Assembly: GCF_029395495.1 (NCBI RefSeq)
Contig: NZ_CP113918.1
Location: 1,984,001-2,048,000, forward strand
DNA length: 64,000 bases
Origin: Bifidobacterium sp. ESL0769
Lineage (GTDB): Bacteria > Actinomycetota > Actinomycetes > Actinomycetales > Bifidobacteriaceae
Direction of reading: 5' to 3'
The number at the start of each line of letters is the position of its first letter. Within the stretch, counting starts at the first letter, position 1. Positions 26,971-35,431 of the stretch are shown here, one piece after another. A model generated the notes under the pieces. The model did not search any database. It was not told where the DNA came from and saw only the letters and a list, made by a program, of their open reading frames with translations. The translations under genes and the position numbers were made by a program.

Positions 26971-27594
26971 ATGAGCAGACCTGAAGATTCGCAATGGGCC
27001 GTCAGTGTGGGGCAGATTATCTCGCGCCCTGGCCAAAGCAAAACCGTTGACGCCGATTTCCCCGCCCCGAGCGGCATCGGCGACAACGTCATCGGCGTTA
27101 AGGAAGGTGCGCCGGTCCAGGTGAGCGGTTCCTTCGACTCCATCGTCGACGGGCTGATTTTCACCGGACGTTTCAACGCCCCGGTCCACGCCGAGTGCGT
27201 GCGCTGTCTCACCCCGATCAAGCGTGATTGGAACATGGACGTCACCGCGTTCTTCCCTTACGATTCCACCAAAGCCAGCGTCAATCAAGACATCGGGCAC
27301 GGCAAGAGCGACGAGGACATCGACATCGTCGCCGGCGAAGACGAGTCGGAAGACACCTACCCGCTGAGTGCGGACTGCAATTTCGCCGACCTCGAGGCGC
27401 TTCTGCGCGACACATTGGTCGAGAACCTGCCGCTGCAGCCGCTGTGCAAGCCCGATTGCAAAGGCCTGTGCTCGCAGTGCGGCATCAATCTCAACGACAA
27501 TCCTGACCATCATCACGACGTGGTCGACAACCGTTTCGCCGCTCTGGCCGGCCTCAAAGCCAAGCTGGAAAAGGAAGAGGAAGCGGGCAAATAG
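26971..27594 (+). CDS. YceD family (DUF177) protein
   Basis: The 207-residue protein has the DUF177 pattern: SGSFDSIVDGLIFTGRFNAP, AECVRCLTPI, and the C-terminal Cys-rich metal-like segment LCKPDCKGLCSQCGINLND. YceD genes precede rpmF in most bacteria and are linked to 23S rRNA accumulation. rpmF follows 72 bp later. No clear ribosome-binding site precedes the ATG; TAAGAAT nearby suggests a short leader. Confidence 0.93.
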   Translation: MSRPEDSQWAVSVGQIISRPGQSKTVDADFPAPSGIGDNVIGVKEGAPVQVSGSFDSIVDGLIFTGRFNAPVHAECVRCLTPIKRDWNMDVTAFFPYDSTKASVNQDIGHGKSDEDIDIVAGEDESEDTYPLSADCNFADLEALLRDTLVENLPLQPLCKPDCKGLCSQCGINLNDNPDHHHDVVDNRFAALAGLKAKLEKEEEAGK

Positions 27595-27666
27595 AGCTTG
27601 TACCGAGATTGCGTTAGACTTGTCTACGCTTAAGCTCAAATTGTTCGAACGAAATAGAGGAATACC

Positions 27667-27861
27667 ATGGCACTGCCAAAGTACAAGACTTCGCGAGCCA
27701 ACACGCATTCGCGCCGATCCAACTGGAAGGCCAGCGCGGCCAAGACCGTCGCCTGCCCCAATTGTGGTGCGCCGACCCTGCCGCATATGGCTTGCCCGAG
27801 CTGCGGATCCTTCCGCGGCCGCGTCTATCGCGAGGCTATCAGCAAGTCGCTGAGCAAGTGA
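27667..27861 (+). CDS. rpmF: 50S ribosomal protein L32
   Basis: The 64-residue protein has the L32 start [20 protein letters not shown] and the zinc-ribbon pairs CPNC and CPSC, so it is the C+ (zinc-binding) type. AGAGGAATACC precedes the ATG. It follows yceD and ends in a strong terminator. Confidence 0.97.
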   Translation: MALPKYKTSRANTHSRRSNWKASAAKTVACPNCGAPTLPHMACPSCGSFRGRVYREAISKSLSK

Positions 27862-27874
27862 AACGCTAGCAGAT

Positions 27875-27908
27875 AAAAGCCCTGCCATCGACGGGTGGCG
27901 GGGTTTTT
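27875..27908 (+). terminator. Terminator after rpmF
   Basis: AAAAGCCCTGCCA and TGGCGGGGTTTTT form the stem around TCGACGGG, 13 bp past the rpmF stop, with a T run. Confidence 0.85.
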
Positions 27909-28099
27909 GCATCTTTGCTTACGTTTACAGCTATTTTAGAAATAATTTCATTATCCATTACACACCACGCAGATGTGTTACAGGAACCAATCCTGCTCGA
28001 TTTTGATCAATGAGATTCGTTATCTCGACATTCGTCTTCAAAACGGCTTGGTGCCCGCAATATATTCGTCGGGGTCGTATCGATTAGCAAAGGACTATC

Positions 28100-28894
28100 G
28101 TGACCGATTCACACAACAAAGAAAACAACAAACCAGTCTCTCCGCAGCAAGAACTGCTCAACCGGCTCGGAACCACGCTTTCGCCGGACCTGCTGGTGCA
28201 GGCGCTCACCCACCGCTCGTTCTCGCACGAACACGAGGGTGCGCCGAACTACGAACGCTTGGAATTCCTGGGTGACGCGGTGCTTGAATTCGTTTCCACG
28301 GAAACGCTCTATCGCGTCCATCCTGATATGAACGAAGGCCAGCTGGCGAAGATGCGGGCGATGGCCGTCTCGGAAAAGGCGCTTTCGCAAATTGCACGCG
28401 AAAAGCTTCAGGTAGGACCCTACATTCTGCTCGGTCACGGCGAGGCGGAATCCGGCGGTGCCGAAAAAAGCTCAATTCTCTGCGATATCGTCGAATCGCT
28501 GATCGGTGCGACATTCGTGGAGCACGGCATCGACGAAGCCCGAAAAGTCGTGCACCATCTGGTTGACGATGAACTGAAGAAGGTTGCCACCGAAGGCCCT
28601 GCGTTGGATTGGAAGACCTCGCTGACCGTCAAGGCGCACGGCATGGGGCTTGAGGACCCGCGTTATCGCATGTCGGTCGGCGGGCCGGAATACGCGCAGG
28701 TTTTCACCGCCCGCGCCGTCGTGGGCGAAGACGACGAAGTGCTCGGCGTCGGCACCGGTTCCAGCAAACGCAAGGCCCAGCTTGCCGCGGCCCGCGAAGC
28801 CTGGCACGAGCTCGATGACCACCCAAGCAAGCATCAGGCGAAGAAGCACCATCATCGCAATGATTCCGGCGCGGATTCATCCAACGCAGCCTGA
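28100..28894 (+). CDS. rnc: Ribonuclease III
   Basis: This double-stranded-RNA endonuclease matures rRNA and some mRNAs. The start is GTG with AAAGGA upstream. The 264-residue protein has the signature ERLEFLGDAVLEFV with metal ligands Glu55 and Asp59, DIVESLIGATFVEHG with the second pair, and a C-terminal dsRNA-binding domain (DWKTSLTVKAHGMG to KRKAQLAAAREAW). A His/Lys-rich tail extends beyond the usual end. In actinobacteria this gene usually continues to mutM-smc-ftsY; here a surface-protein gene follows on the other strand. The 210-bp spacer after it holds nothing clear. Confidence 0.97.
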   Translation: MTDSHNKENNKPVSPQQELLNRLGTTLSPDLLVQALTHRSFSHEHEGAPNYERLEFLGDAVLEFVSTETLYRVHPDMNEGQLAKMRAMAVSEKALSQIAREKLQVGPYILLGHGEAESGGAEKSSILCDIVESLIGATFVEHGIDEARKVVHHLVDDELKKVATEGPALDWKTSLTVKAHGMGLEDPRYRMSVGGPEYAQVFTARAVVGEDDEVLGVGTGSSKRKAQLAAAREAWHELDDHPSKHQAKKHHHRNDSGADSSNAA

Positions 28895-29104
28895 GAATCT
28901 TCCTTCTCCTCTTCTCCTGCGTCCACTTCTGAATACTCGGGTATATCAATATCCTCCATCTTGTGAATAATCATTTGCCAATACCGTCAACGCCAGCCTG
29001 GCCAATGAAACAGAGCGACGATTCGTCGGGTGGAAGCAATTATTATCGACCACAAACCATCCATTCATAAAACCTCTATATCCTAATTCCCTAGATCCCC
29101 GAAC

Positions 29105-31288
29105 CTATTGCTCCTCATCTTCGGCAGCGCTCGGTTCTTCAACAACGCTCGGCTCTTTGGCGCGAAAGCAACAGGCCAATACAACGAGAACGATAACAAT
29201 TACTCCAAGTGTGATCGGCCAAAAAAACAACGCCAATTCACGCCATGAAAAATCCAAGCTGTCACCCCCTTCGTCGCGGTCGAGATGGGCATGCACATAT
29301 TCATCCTCGTCGGCCGGACCGTCACAGTATTCCCCGCTCCGCGTTCTTTCCTCGTCGTAGAAGATGCTGGACGGAGTCTCATCCCACATGCCAACCAACT
29401 CCATATCCTCGGTGACTGGCTGGTTGAAGCCCTCGGTTGCCAATAAGTTGTCTCGGTCCTTGTCATGTTTCAATCGCCAGCGATCAAAACCCTTTCCATG
29501 GCATGTCATCGGGACATCGGGCATGTTCACCACATCTTCGTCACGCACCTGCTGGTCGGGGATATCAAGGCCGCATCCATTGATAAATGAAACTGTATGC
29601 GTCTTCTTTGGCGGCACGCCTTGAATATGCCTCGAGACCATACCGGTGAAGTCGGAATCCTCCATGTCCTTACCATCCCAGAAGGTCAGGGATATGTGAT
29701 CGGCGTCCCCCACATTTTTCCACGTCACCACCCCGGTCGCCGGGTCGTAATGGCCGTTTTTCGGATACATCTGCGGTTTGAGGTATTTGCCATCAAAATC
29801 CTTCCCGGTCTTCAGCGTCAATTTGTCCGGAGCGGCATCATCAAGCAATGTATATTCCACACCCAAATTTATTGACTTATCCCTCACCTTGGCGGGCAAA
29901 GTGGCGTCACGCACGGTATTGCCCTGAAATTCCGCAAGGCTAAGTCCGGGCATCTTCGCCAAAACCGAGATATCGCTGACACGGTTATCACCCATCAAAA
30001 GTTCATCCAAATGGACACAATTGGCGAGAGGGGAAATATCCGATATCCGATTGCCGGAAAAATCAAGTGTGCCGTCAAACTTGGTAAACCCGGCAAGGGG
30101 TGAGATATCCGAGATTCTGTTATCGGAAAGATCGAGGGTGCCTTCAAGCTTGGTAAAACCGGCAAGAGGTGAGATGTCCGAGATCCTGTTGTCGTCGGCC
30201 TTGAGTGTGCGCAGCTGGGTAAGACCGCGCAAGGGTTCCAGACTTTGGATTTCGTTGTAGTCAATCGACAACGACGCCAATGCCGTCATCCCGGAAATCG
30301 GGCTGATGTCGGAAATACGGTTACCACCGATCCACAGCACACGCATATTGGCCATTCCACGCAACGGGGAAATATCGGCTATCGCATTGCCGCTCAAATC
30401 CAGTTCCTGCAAGTTTACGAGTGGTTCGAGTGCGGAGACATCGCGGATCTGCAGGCTGCCCCCAGTGTTCTGCTGCCCCGCGTATAGCTTGCGCAGATTC
30501 GTCATGCCCCGCACCATATCAATCGAGCCGAGATCATTCCTGCTGATGTCGAGCCGGGTGAGATTCACCAAGCCAGCCAGAGGCGAGCCATCGATGATGC
30601 CGGCACTCTCGATATCAAGTTCGTTCAGATTGACCAACCCGGCAAGCGGGGCGACGCTTTTGAACCTAAGATTATTGAGCCGAAGGACCTTGAGCCCGGT
30701 GAGCCCCGCCAGAGGCGCAAGATCAATCGACGAGCGGGAATCAGGATCTGAACCAGAATTATCCTGTTGAGCATTCAGGGAAAGTACCTGCAACGAGGTG
30801 AGCTTGGAAATCGGCGAGAAATCGGAGACCTCGTTTCCGTTGCAATACAGCGTTTGCAGTTTAGTGAGATTGGCTAGACGTGCGAGGCTCTGGACGTAAT
30901 TACCATCGATATTGAGATAGGTGAGGTTCACCAGATTCTCGATACCTTTGAGACTCTCGACTCTTCCGTTCAACGATTTGAAAGCGTTGAGTTTCGTGGT
31001 AACATCAACCATTTTCTGGGTAAAGGTATTAGTGGTCTTGACGTGCTCGGCTCTCGCAACGTCCTTGGCGAGCGCCTCATCGGGAAAACAATCGGCTATG
31101 CTGTCGCTGCCGACCTTGCAATCGTGCCGTACTTGCGCGGCCGAAGCGGAACAGGGCGCGAATACCATCGCAATCACCGCGAATGCCGCGAGCGCAACCG
31201 ACAACGTCTGCAGGAACGTCAGAATCGATCGCTTGGTCGTCAACGCAATTGATCGCTCGGCAACCACCGCAATGTCTTCCTTGACCAT
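29105..31288 (-). CDS. Secreted leucine-rich-repeat surface protein with C-terminal membrane anchor
   Basis: The start at 31288 has AAAGGAG upstream; an earlier ATG adds 33 residues without a signal. The 727-residue protein has a signal sequence (about 21-52, ending SASAAQV) and then some fifteen internalin-like repeats (about 90-440) of the form LxxLxLxxNxIxDISPLxGL. A domain follows with HTVSFINGCG..., resembling InlB B/Listeria-Bacteroides repeats (about 585-650). The tail has one membrane helix (ITLGVIVIVLVVLACCF) and an acidic cytosolic end. There is no LPXTG motif, so it is membrane-anchored rather than sortase-linked. It probably mediates adhesion or protein binding. Three repeats near 30.04-30.19 kb are nearly identical. 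Confidence 0.88.
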   Translation of the reverse strand: MVKEDIAVVAERSIALTTKRSILTFLQTLSVALAAFAVIAMVFAPCSASAAQVRHDCKVGSDSIADCFPDEALAKDVARAEHVKTTNTFTQKMVDVTTKLNAFKSLNGRVESLKGIENLVNLTYLNIDGNYVQSLARLANLTKLQTLYCNGNEVSDFSPISKLTSLQVLSLNAQQDNSGSDPDSRSSIDLAPLAGLTGLKVLRLNNLRFKSVAPLAGLVNLNELDIESAGIIDGSPLAGLVNLTRLDISRNDLGSIDMVRGMTNLRKLYAGQQNTGGSLQIRDVSALEPLVNLQELDLSGNAIADISPLRGMANMRVLWIGGNRISDISPISGMTALASLSIDYNEIQSLEPLRGLTQLRTLKADDNRISDISPLAGFTKLEGTLDLSDNRISDISPLAGFTKFDGTLDFSGNRISDISPLANCVHLDELLMGDNRVSDISVLAKMPGLSLAEFQGNTVRDATLPAKVRDKSINLGVEYTLLDDAAPDKLTLKTGKDFDGKYLKPQMYPKNGHYDPATGVVTWKNVGDADHISLTFWDGKDMEDSDFTGMVSRHIQGVPPKKTHTVSFINGCGLDIPDQQVRDEDVVNMPDVPMTCHGKGFDRWRLKHDKDRDNLLATEGFNQPVTEDMELVGMWDETPSSIFYDEERTRSGEYCDGPADEDEYVHAHLDRDEGGDSLDFSWRELALFFWPITLGVIVIVLVVLACCFRAKEPSVVEEPSAAEDEEQ

Positions 31289-31655
31289 AGTCCGCTCCTT
31301 TATTGCTTTGATATTTCCGGTTACCACAACAGCCATTCGTAACGTACGTATAACCGTAAACCAGACATACACATATATCACAAACAATAAGAATCATCCG
31401 CACAGAACAATGACAACAGCCTTGGGCATGTGTTCTTTTTGCAAGTTATACGTAATAAATCGTCGTCGCGACACCAATATTTGGGCAATAAGCGGGTTTA
31501 TCACGAGTCAGGCGTTATCATATCTACCACATCGACATAGCGCCGCGGCCTGCCAAGAACGGCCGAAGCGAACGCCGAACGTCACAGCCATGCGGGCGTA
31601 CACCATACGCAGCAGGTCACCGACAATCCTTATAAACCCCGAAGAGACAAGAGGA
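31289..31655. other. Divergent spacer between the LRR gene and ilvB
   Basis: This 367-bp spacer holds no convincing gene. AGAACA (31404-31409) pairs with TGTTCT (31431-31436) around an inner GCC/GGC stem, and a T run follows: it could be a weak terminator or attenuator in an ilvB leader. I saw no leader peptide rich in branched-chain codons. Confidence 0.35.
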
Positions 31656-33605
31656 ATGATGGTGTCACCAACGCCTTTACAGGCATTCAGCGCGGTGCCG
31701 AAAGCACCGAAAAACAACAAACAGACTCTCATAAACGGCGAGAAGATGACTGGCGCGCAGGCGCTGATCCGCACGCTGGAAGATCTGGGCGTACAGGACG
31801 TTTTCGGTATTCCGGGCGGCGCGATTCTGCCGGTTTATCATCAGATTCATGACGACACCAAGTTCCGTTTCGTGTTGATGCGCCACGAGCAGGCCGCTGG
31901 GCACGCAGCTGAGGGTTACGCCGTGGCCACAGGGCGCGTGGGCGTGTGCATCGTCACTTCCGGGCCAGGAGCGACCAATATGGTCACCCCGATCGCCGAC
32001 GCGAATATGGATTCGGTGCCGCTGGTCGTCATTTCCGGGCAGGTCGGCGTGGATGCCATCGGAACGGACGCCTTCCAGGAGGCCGATACCGTTGGTATCA
32101 CATATCCAGTCGTCAAGCATTCCTACCTAGTCACCGACGCACAGGATATTCCGCGCGTACTCGCCGAAGCGCACTATATCGCGCGTACCGGCCGCCCCGG
32201 CCCCGTCGTCGTCGATATCACAAAAACCGCACAGGTTGGCGATATGTATTACACATGGCCGCAGAAACTGCTGCTTCCCGGTTATAACCCGACCACCAAA
32301 CCGCACGGCCATGTGCTGCGCGAGGCTGCGAGACTCTTCGAGCAGTCATATCGGCCGGTGCTTTACGTCGGCGGCGGCGCCGTACGCTCCAACGCCGGAG
32401 CACAGGTCAAAGAACTCGCTGACCTGACCGATTCCCCAATCGTCACTACGCTTCCTGCGCGTGGCATCGTGCCGGATTCCGACCCGAAAATGCTCGGAAT
32501 GCTTGGTATGCACGGTACCTTAGCTGCCACCGCGGCTACGCAGAAATGCGATTTGCTGGTGGCCATTGGCGCTCGTTTCGACGACCGCGTGACCGGTAAG
32601 ATGGAAGCTTTCGCCCCCGCAGCCCGCGTCGTTCATATCGACATCGACCCCGCGGAAATCGGCAAACGCCGCCAGCCCGATGTACCAATCGTTGGCGACG
32701 TGGCGGAAGTGCTTGACGCGCTAAACGCCGAAATCAAGCGGAACCAAGCTATCCAAGGCAAGCCGAATCTCGCGGCCTGGTGGAGGCTCATCAACTCGTG
32801 GCGCGAAAAGTACCCGATAAAATATGACGAAAAGACGCCGGACGGTTCGCTTTCGCCACAGTGGGTCGTCGAAGAGCTTTCACGTCAGGCCGCGCCTTCC
32901 ACCATCTGGGTTTCGGGCGTGGGTCAGCATCAGATGTGGGCTTCACAGCTCATTGATTTTGAGAATCCTCATTCTTGGATTTCCTCTGGCGGACTTGGAA
33001 CCATGGGCTTCGGCCTGCCCGCAGCCATCGGCGCACGCGTCGGTTCGTCGCGCGATTTCGGCGGCAAGAAGCCAGTCTGGCTCATCGACGGCGACGGCAG
33101 CTTCCAGATGACTTCCGAAGAGCTCGCGCCTGCGTTCATCGACAAAGCACCGGTGAAAATCGCGATTCTCAACAATTCCGTCTACGGCATGGTCCGCCAA
33201 TGGCAGACGCTCTTCTACGACAAGCACTACTCGCAGACCAGCATCCAGGACGGCGAAAACACCGAGGACATCGTCAACGTCCCCGATTTCGTCAAGCTCG
33301 CCGAGGCGTATAGCTGCGTCGGCATCCGCGCCACAACGCAAGACGAAGCGAAAGCCGCCATCAAGCGCGCCAACGAAATCAACGACCGGCCGGTCTTGAT
33401 CGATTTCCGTGTTTACAAGGACGCGATGGTCTGGCCGATGGTAGCCGCGGGGCAATCCAACGACACTGTGACTTACAAGCCCGGCGTGCAGCCGCTCTTG
33501 CATCATGATTCGACGGACCGCGTTGCCGATGACGACCAAGACGATAACCACAATGAAGCCGAAGCCGCCAATACTGCGACCGGCACTGAAACATCGGAAA
33601 AGTAA
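31656..33605 (+). CDS. ilvB: Acetolactate synthase large subunit
   Basis: This TPP- and FAD-dependent enzyme condenses pyruvate to acetolactate (or with 2-oxobutyrate to acetohydroxybutyrate) at the entry of valine, leucine and isoleucine synthesis. The chosen start at 31656 (AGAGGA adjacent) gives 649 residues; ATG at 31746 (MTGAQALIRTLEDLG) is the alternative where conserved sequence begins. Motifs: VFGIPGGAILP, the catalytic Glu in RHEQAAGHAAEGYA, and the TPP/Mg motif IDGDGSFQM...ILNNSVYGMVRQWQ. The C-terminus has an acidic Asp/Glu/Ala tail. ilvN follows 21 bp later. Confidence 0.96.
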   Translation: MMVSPTPLQAFSAVPKAPKNNKQTLINGEKMTGAQALIRTLEDLGVQDVFGIPGGAILPVYHQIHDDTKFRFVLMRHEQAAGHAAEGYAVATGRVGVCIVTSGPGATNMVTPIADANMDSVPLVVISGQVGVDAIGTDAFQEADTVGITYPVVKHSYLVTDAQDIPRVLAEAHYIARTGRPGPVVVDITKTAQVGDMYYTWPQKLLLPGYNPTTKPHGHVLREAARLFEQSYRPVLYVGGGAVRSNAGAQVKELADLTDSPIVTTLPARGIVPDSDPKMLGMLGMHGTLAATAATQKCDLLVAIGARFDDRVTGKMEAFAPAARVVHIDIDPAEIGKRRQPDVPIVGDVAEVLDALNAEIKRNQAIQGKPNLAAWWRLINSWREKYPIKYDEKTPDGSLSPQWVVEELSRQAAPSTIWVSGVGQHQMWASQLIDFENPHSWISSGGLGTMGFGLPAAIGARVGSSRDFGGKKPVWLIDGDGSFQMTSEELAPAFIDKAPVKIAILNNSVYGMVRQWQTLFYDKHYSQTSIQDGENTEDIVNVPDFVKLAEAYSCVGIRATTQDEAKAAIKRANEINDRPVLIDFRVYKDAMVWPMVAAGQSNDTVTYKPGVQPLLHHDSTDRVADDDQDDNHNEAEAANTATGTETSEK

Positions 33606-33626
33606 GGACAAGGCGAAAGGAATATC

Positions 33627-34181
33627 ATGGCAATCTATCCTGCATCCACTCCGCATAGCGAGCGTCACACCCTGTCCGTCCTGGTCGAAAACCGCCCCGG
33701 TGTTTTGGCACGTATAGCAGGCCTTTTCGCCCGTCGCGCCTTCAACATCAACTCGCTTTCCGTCTCCCCCACCGAGCGCCCCGACATCTCGCGCGTCACC
33801 GTAACCGCCGACGTCGAGCAGGTGCCGCTCGAGCAGATCATCAAGCAGCTCAACAAGCTGCTCCACGTGCTGAAAATCGTCGATCTCGACAACACCGACG
33901 CCGTCCAGCGCGAGCTGGTGCTCATCAAGGTCGCGGCCAACGAGACAAACCGTTCCGATGTGCTTGAGATCGTGCGCCTCTTCCGCGTGCGCGTGGTCGA
34001 TGTGCACCCCGAGTCCCTGACCATCGAGGCCACCGGCGACGAGGGCAAGATCGACGCGCTGCTTGGGCTCTTGGACGACTACGGTGTCATCGAGCTAGTT
34101 CGTTCCGGCGCCGTCGCCGTAACCCGTGGCCCACACGCGTTGAGCGAAAAGGTAGTCGGCAGCGAAATCACCGGAAGGTAA
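33627..34181 (+). CDS. ilvN: Acetolactate synthase small (regulatory) subunit
   Basis: The 184-residue protein binds valine and activates IlvB. It has an N-terminal ACT domain (HTLSVLVENRPGVLARIAGLF, FNINSLSVSPTE) and a C-terminal domain with LVLIKVAANETNRSDVLEI and VIELVRSGAVAVTRG. AAAGGAA precedes the ATG; a strong terminator follows. Confidence 0.97.
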   Translation: MAIYPASTPHSERHTLSVLVENRPGVLARIAGLFARRAFNINSLSVSPTERPDISRVTVTADVEQVPLEQIIKQLNKLLHVLKIVDLDNTDAVQRELVLIKVAANETNRSDVLEIVRLFRVRVVDVHPESLTIEATGDEGKIDALLGLLDDYGVIELVRSGAVAVTRGPHALSEKVVGSEITGR

Positions 34182-34212
34182 TGGAATAGCTCACTAAGAT
34201 CACAATTTACTA

Positions 34213-34246
34213 GGTGGATATGGCCTGAAGCCATATCCACCTTTTT
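34213..34246 (+). terminator. Terminator of ilvBN
   Basis: GGTGGATATGGC and GCCATATCCACC form a perfect 12-bp stem with a CTGAA loop, followed by TTTTTC. Confidence 0.92.
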
Positions 34247-34287
34247 CATCTTGGCCTTTTATAAATTCCCAACAAGTCATTGTCATA

Positions 34288-34324
34288 TTGACATTCTGTT
34301 AGCAGTTTGCTAGCATTTTGCTAA
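34288..34324 (+). promoter_or_regulatory. Promoter and operator of the FitA/FitB module
   Basis: TTGACA (34288-34293) and TAGCAT (34311-34316) stand 17 bp apart. TTAGCA (34299-34304) and TGCTAA (34319-34324) are inverted, and TTTGCTA repeats between them, overlapping the -10 box. Such a site fits autorepression by the antitoxin complex. Confidence 0.65.
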
Positions 34325-34350
34325 TTGACACGCCAAACTTGGAGATACTG

Positions 34351-34755
34351 ATGGGCACAATAATGGTTCGCGATGTTCCTGACGAGCAGATTGACATTGT
34401 GAAAGAGGCCGCGAAAGCACATAATCGTTCAATGGAAGCTGAAATGCGTTCCAATGTAGCACGATGGACAGCGGCATGGGTGGCGCATAAAGAGACAAAC
34501 TCCACAGATTTTTCCGAAGAACTGCAAACTTATCTTCTCTTTCAACAGCCACGCATCAAAGACAACGATGTCTCTCATACCGCGAAAAGAAAGAATGAGT
34601 CAGTCACACAAAAAGAATCGACGAAAAAACCAGCAACTACAGCTGAAATCTTCGCAAAAGCACATCGACTGCTAAGAGATTCCGGACTTACAGGTGACGA
34701 ACAGCTGATCCCTCCGCGCAGCGGCGAGATTCGCCATGTGGAACTAGGTAACTGA
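34351..34755 (+). CDS. FitA-type ribbon-helix-helix antitoxin
   Basis: The start at 34351 has GGAG upstream; a TTG eleven codons earlier is less likely. The 134-residue protein opens with TIMVRDVPDEQIDIVKEAAKAHNRSMEAEMRS, the RHH DNA-binding motif of FitA/VapB antitoxins, followed by a Lys/Thr-rich linker and a C-terminal FAKAHRLLRDSGL helix that may wrap the toxin. It is longer than usual FitA (~80). The last base of its stop is the first of the toxin start. The region is visibly more AT-rich than its neighbours. Confidence 0.82.
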   Translation: MGTIMVRDVPDEQIDIVKEAAKAHNRSMEAEMRSNVARWTAAWVAHKETNSTDFSEELQTYLLFQQPRIKDNDVSHTAKRKNESVTQKESTKKPATTAEIFAKAHRLLRDSGLTGDEQLIPPRSGEIRHVELGN

Positions 34756-35189
34756 TGTTTCTACTTGACACCAATGTAGTGAGTGAAATTTCCAGCCGCG
34801 CAATTCCTGATGAAAAAGTACTTGCATGGTTTTTCGCCCAATCACCAGACACACTATATATATCAAGTATCACTTTGGCTGAACTTATATATGGCATTGA
34901 GCTTTTACCAGAAGGCCGACGCAAAGACGATGTACGCAACAGTGTGGTATCCACACTTTCTGATTTTCAGTCTCGTCCACTACCTTTCGACGAACAGGCA
35001 GCACCATATTATGCATCCGTCGCCGCTCAAAGGAGAAAATTAGGCCAACCTATTGGACCAAATGACGCCATGATTGCAGCCATTGCCATGTCCAACAATA
35101 TGGCTGTAGTCACTCGAAACATAAAGGATTTTGAAAACACGGGAGTAAGAATCATTAATCCTTGGAAATACCAAAATCAAAAAAGCTAA
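34755..35189 (+). CDS. PIN-domain toxin (FitB/VapC type)
   Basis: The 144-residue PIN ribonuclease has MFLLDTNVVSEI with the first Asp, SSITLAELIYGIELLPEGRR with the Glu, and GPNDAMIAAIAMSNNMAVVTRNIKDFENTGV with the later acidic ligands. It is encoded in a one-base overlap with the RHH antitoxin. PIN toxins cleave tRNA or other RNA; the target here is unknown. Confidence 0.92.
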   Translation: MFLLDTNVVSEISSRAIPDEKVLAWFFAQSPDTLYISSITLAELIYGIELLPEGRRKDDVRNSVVSTLSDFQSRPLPFDEQAAPYYASVAAQRRKLGQPIGPNDAMIAAIAMSNNMAVVTRNIKDFENTGVRIINPWKYQNQKS

Positions 35190-35200
35190 AAGAGGTTCTC

Positions 35201-35389
35201 ATGTCCCAGACACTTCCCAGCAATCAACAACCTGGCCCGCATGATTTGCTGCTTGATATCGATGACGACGTCTTGGCGAAATTTACGAATATCGCCCATA
35301 CGGACGGCAGAACCACCGAAGATGAGGCTCGTTCTCTAATCGAAGATTATGCAAGCGGAAAACTGGTTCGAGTAAACAAACAATCGTAA
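35201..35389 (+). CDS. Small hypothetical protein after the FitA/FitB pair
   Basis: The chosen start is ATG at 35201 with AGAGG upstream, giving 62 residues. The protein has LLDIDDDVLAKFTNIAHTDG followed by TTEDEARSLIEDYASGKLV, an acidic helical stretch. It is 11 bp from the toxin stop and probably belongs to the same operon. It could be a second RHH-type antitoxin, or a remnant of one; I do not recognise a family. Confidence 0.5.
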   Translation: MSQTLPSNQQPGPHDLLLDIDDDVLAKFTNIAHTDGRTTEDEARSLIEDYASGKLVRVNKQS

Positions 35390-35431
35390 CGGTGAAATTC
35401 TTCGACAATAATCGAATAAATTAAGAAGGAC

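Noticed and set aside
26068..27912. 614-codon minus-strand frame across the DivIVA-like, yceD and rpmF genes
   Set aside because: It runs antisense to three well-supported genes and has no recognisable content.
30921..31655. N-terminal extension of ilvB by up to 245 residues
   Set aside because: The extension is antisense to the LRR gene, has no homology to acetolactate synthases, and a normal start lies at 31656 or 31746.
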